A DNA stretch of 64,000 nucleotides from Paenibacillus taichungensis (GTDB lineage: Bacteria; Bacillota; Bacilli; Paenibacillales; Paenibacillaceae): contig NZ_JABMCC010000104.1 of the NCBI RefSeq assembly GCF_013359905.1, forward strand, positions 62,001 through 126,000, in the 5' to 3' direction. The notes under the pieces were generated by a model. It made no database searches. It was not told where the DNA came from and saw only the letters and a list, made by a program, of their open reading frames with translations. Numbering within the stretch: position 1 is the stretch's first letter; the number at the start of each line of letters is the position of its first letter. Positions 61,640 to 64,000 of the stretch are shown piece after piece. Made by a program: the position numbers and the translations under genes.

Positions 61640-63379
61640 TTAAGCTTTTGGCAATTGGAACGAGCTTTTCAGGGATACAACCCGGTTAAATACCGGACGG
61701 CCTGGCTCGGAATGTTTCGGATCAACGCTGAAGTAACCGTGACGGAAGAACTGGAATTTATCCTGTGCTTTCGCTTCCTTCATCTCTTGCTCCACAAACC
61801 CTTGAACGACTTCAAGAGAGTTTGGATTCAATTGATCCAGGAACGTTTTCTCCGGTTGCTCTTCCACAACCTCCACCTCAGCGCCTGCCACGGCAGCTTC
61901 TGGCTCGATATCGGCTTCCGGTGCTTCTGCGGCGATCAGAGGTTCATACAGACGGAATTCAGCAGGCACCGCTTGAGTCGCTTCTACCCAGTGGATTGTA
62001 CCTTTAACTTTACGGCCTGTGAATCCACTGCCGCTCTTCGTTTCCACATCATAGGTACAATGGATTTCAGTCACATTGCCTTCTGCGTCCTTAATGACAT
62101 CGTTACATTTAATGAAATACGCATGTTTCAGACGAACTTCGTTGCCAGGGAACAAACGGAAATATTTGTTCGGCGGATTCTCCATGAAATCGTCTTGTTC
62201 AATATAAATCTCACGAGAGAACGGAATTTGGCGATTACCCATCTCAGGGTTCTCCACATTGTTCTCTGCTTCGAGCCATTCCACTTGCCCTTCAGGGTAG
62301 TTGGTAATGACCACTTTGAGCGGGTGCAGGACAGCCATTGTGCGCGGAGCTTTCAGTTTCAAGTCTTCACGTACAAAGTGCTCCAGCGTTTGCAGGTCGA
62401 TAACGCCTTGGCTTTTGGAAATGCCTGTTTCGAATACGAAATCACGAATGGCTTCCGGTGTATATCCCCGGCGGCGCAGACCCGAAATCGTTGGCATGCG
62501 CGGATCATCCCATCCATCCACATGTCCTTCATCCACGAGCAGTTTCAGCTTCCGTTTACTTGTCACCATTTGCGACAGGTTCAGGCGGCCAAACTCATAT
62601 TGATGAGGTTGGTTCTCCATCTCACATTCGGCAATAACCCAATCATAGAATGGACGTTGGTCCTCAAACTCCAGGGAGCAGAGGGAGTGGGTTACTCCTT
62701 CAATTGCATCTTCAAGTGGATGTGCGAATGCGTACATCGGATAGATGCACCATTTGTCACCCGTATTATGATGATGTGCATGAGCAATACGGTAAATGAC
62801 CGGATCACGCAGATTGATGTTCGGTGAAGCCATATCAATCTTGGCACGCAGCACTTTCTCACCGTTCTGGAACTCGCCTGCACGCATCCGTGTGAACAGG
62901 TCCAGATTCTCTTCTACAGTGCGGTCACGATACGGGCTGTTCTTGCCCGGCTCGGTGAGCGTTCCGCGCATTGCACGGATTTCGTCAGCGCTTTGGTCGT
63001 CGATATAAGCTTTACCTTTTTGAATCAGCAAGACCGCGCGGCTGTACATTTCATCAAAATAATCGGAAGCAAAACGTTTCTCGCTCCACTCATAGCCGAG
63101 CCATTTCACGTCTTCCTGAATCGATTGAACATACTCTACATCTTCCTTGACCGGATTCGTGTCATCGAAGCGCAGATTTGTTTTGCCGCCAAATTCGCCA
63201 CCCAGTGCAAAGTTAATCCAGATCGCTTTGGCATGGCCGATATGCAGATAACCGTTCGGTTCCGGAGGAAAACGGGTAATGACTTCCTGGACTTTCCCTG
63301 ACCGGAGATCTTCGGTAATAATATTTTTGATAAAGTTAGGTGGGGTTGTACGATTGTCCACAGGTATCAAACCTTTCAT
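61640..63379 (-). CDS. glnS: Glutaminyl-tRNA synthetase
   Basis: A 579-aa class I synthetase charging tRNA-Gln. HIGH motif [13 protein letters not shown] (about 41-53), KMSKS-like VTSKRKL, and C-terminal anticodon-binding barrels. Residues about 478-512 form an Ala/Glu/Pro-rich acidic linker inside the C-terminal part. Many Firmicutes lack GlnRS and use GatCAB, so its presence is notable. The ATG at 63379 has a weak site; a GTG at 63361, preceded by GAAAGG, is an alternative start. Confidence 0.93.
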   Translation of the reverse strand: MKGLIPVDNRTTPPNFIKNIITEDLRSGKVQEVITRFPPEPNGYLHIGHAKAIWINFALGGEFGGKTNLRFDDTNPVKEDVEYVQSIQEDVKWLGYEWSEKRFASDYFDEMYSRAVLLIQKGKAYIDDQSADEIRAMRGTLTEPGKNSPYRDRTVEENLDLFTRMRAGEFQNGEKVLRAKIDMASPNINLRDPVIYRIAHAHHHNTGDKWCIYPMYAFAHPLEDAIEGVTHSLCSLEFEDQRPFYDWVIAECEMENQPHQYEFGRLNLSQMVTSKRKLKLLVDEGHVDGWDDPRMPTISGLRRRGYTPEAIRDFVFETGISKSQGVIDLQTLEHFVREDLKLKAPRTMAVLHPLKVVITNYPEGQVEWLEAENNVENPEMGNRQIPFSREIYIEQDDFMENPPNKYFRLFPGNEVRLKHAYFIKCNDVIKDAEGNVTEIHCTYDVETKSGSGFTGRKVKGTIHWVEATQAVPAEFRLYEPLIAAEAPEADIEPEAAVAGAEVEVVEEQPEKTFLDQLNPNSLEVVQGFVEQEMKEAKAQDKFQFFRHGYFSVDPKHSEPGRPVFNRVVSLKSSFQLPKA

Positions 63380-63576
63380 GAATTGATTGGAGCTTTCAGG
63401 AATTGCAGCAATTCCGGCTAAAATTCCTTTATAACGAAGTCATTTCCTGAAAAAATCTATTTTCTTGGAAAGTTTCGTACGCGTTTCATTTAAATATACC
63501 TTTAACGAGGGAGGAGTTCAATAAATAACGCCCCAAAATCAGGATCAGTTACACACAAGATAGGCCCAAAACCATT

Positions 63577-63605
63577 TTGACGGGTTCGCACGAATCATGT
63601 AGCAT
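63577..63605 (+). promoter_or_regulatory. Promoter of the DUF2164 gene
   Basis: TTGACG (63577-63582), exactly 17 bases, TAGCAT (63600-63605), about 35 bases before the TTG start. Confidence 0.5.
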
Positions 63606-63639
63606 GATAGAAAAACAGAATTTAAGGGAGGGTTTCCCA

Positions 63640-63897
63640 TTGAACGCGCTAAAACTGTCCAAAGAACAACAGGATGAAGCCATACGTACCATCCAGTCGT
63701 ATTTCGAAGAGGAACGCGGTGAAGAACTGGGCGATCTGGCAGCTTGGGGTGTGCTGGATCTTTTCATGACCCAGTTGGCTCCCTTCATATATAATCAGGC
63801 ACTGGGTGACGCCCGTACTACGGTGAATCAACGCATGGCCTCGATGGAAGAAGACCTGTTTGCATTGGAGCGCAAGCTACCGAAGAATTCCCGATAA
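63640..63897 (+). CDS. DUF2164 family protein
   Basis: An 85-aa helical protein (LKLSKEQQDEAIRTIQSYFEEERGEELGDLAAWGVLDLF in parts) matching the DUF2164 pattern: KLSKEQ, SYFEEERGEELGDLAA and a C-terminal helix. Function is unknown. The start is TTG at 63640 with AAGGGAGGG seven bases upstream; the frame extends to 63577 but would start inside the promoter. Confidence 0.82.
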   Translation: MNALKLSKEQQDEAIRTIQSYFEEERGEELGDLAAWGVLDLFMTQLAPFIYNQALGDARTTVNQRMASMEEDLFALERKLPKNSR

Positions 63898-63929
63898 TAC
63901 ATTATTTCAAAGAAAGAAGGTTGCACTCA

Positions 63930-64000
63930 TGTTTACCTATTCATTGGATGAATATACCGAACTCCGCCCACTTGCCATGGAGCACACCAAACCGTTGTTC
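63930..64000 (+). CDS. Probable GNAT acetyltransferase, N-terminal fragment
   Basis: The last 71 bases encode MFTYSLDEYTELRPLAMEHT and continue off the window. The pattern (aromatic, acidic, ELRPL, then a helix) is that of RimL/YdaF-like GNAT acetyltransferases. AAGAAGG lies before the ATG. Only 23 residues are visible, so the call is tentative. Confidence 0.5.

Noticed and set aside
61565..62827. 420-codon open frame opposite glnS
   Set aside because: It runs antisense across the well-supported glnS gene, has no ribosome binding site or family motifs and is Phe/His/Arg-rich as expected from an antisense frame.

Overview
The window reads as a chromosomal segment of a low-to-medium GC Firmicute, most likely Paenibacillus. 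This is inferred from gene content (prfA-prmC, CrtM/CrtN-type C30 carotenoid genes, YesM/YesN-type two-component pair, SwrC-like RND pump, YkkCD pair, GlnRS), strong AGGAGG-type ribosome binding sites and frequent TTG/GTG starts. No rRNA, tRNA, CRISPR array, transposase or phage gene was seen.

Layout. 1-8.5 kb, minus strand: start of a secreted protein with two cre-like sites upstream, two paralogous 406-aa SEDS (FtsW/RodA) genes each with its own terminator, prfA-prmC, an orphan SUKH-4 immunity protein, ychF and a GNAT. 8.5-9.6 kb: a small membrane-anchored protein and a block of ~51-bp repeat units. 9.6-20.3 kb, minus strand: fni and a seven-gene overlapping carotenoid operon (CrtI/CrtN-like, CrtN, CrtM, CruF-like DUF422, acyltransferase, CrtQ-like glycosyltransferase, CrtP-like), preceded by carH, which encodes a MerR-B12 photoreceptor repressor. 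Both the crt promoter and the carH promoter carry three 11-bp-spaced TACA-type repeats, the architecture expected of a CarH operator. 20.5-28.2 kb, plus strand: phospholipase-D-like protein, TetR-ykkC-ykkD with an operator palindrome, a 44-aa membrane peptide, and TetR-SwrC RND pump.

28.5-42.3 kb: pucR (plus) converges on an eleven-gene minus-strand operon for reductive pyrimidine catabolism: NMT1-type ABC importer (ATPase, two permeases, lipoprotein), class III aminotransferase, two unrelated beta-ureidopropionase candidates (M20-type and nitrilase-type), preT, preA, dihydropyrimidinase and a 75-aa unknown. The predicted route is uracil/thymine to dihydropyrimidine (PreTA), N-carbamoyl-beta-amino acid (HydA), beta-alanine, then malonate semialdehyde. 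A perfect 16-bp-arm inverted repeat lies upstream of pucR.

42.9-49.7 kb: an MCP with unusual topology, moaA, a YfmS-like soluble MCP, and a divergent LysE exporter/MocR regulator pair. 49.8-59.3 kb: a beta-galactoside module (two permeases, binding protein, YesN/YesM regulators, GH42 beta-galactosidase, divergent AraC regulator) with cre-like sites. 59.3-64 kb: mobA, an MFS transporter, a 155-bp nested inverted-repeat element, glnS, a DUF2164 protein and the start of a probable acetyltransferase.

The most interesting signals are the light/B12-controlled carotenoid locus with readable operators, the complete pyrimidine-degradation operon with a candidate new importer and doubled hydrolase step, and two families of intergenic repeats.
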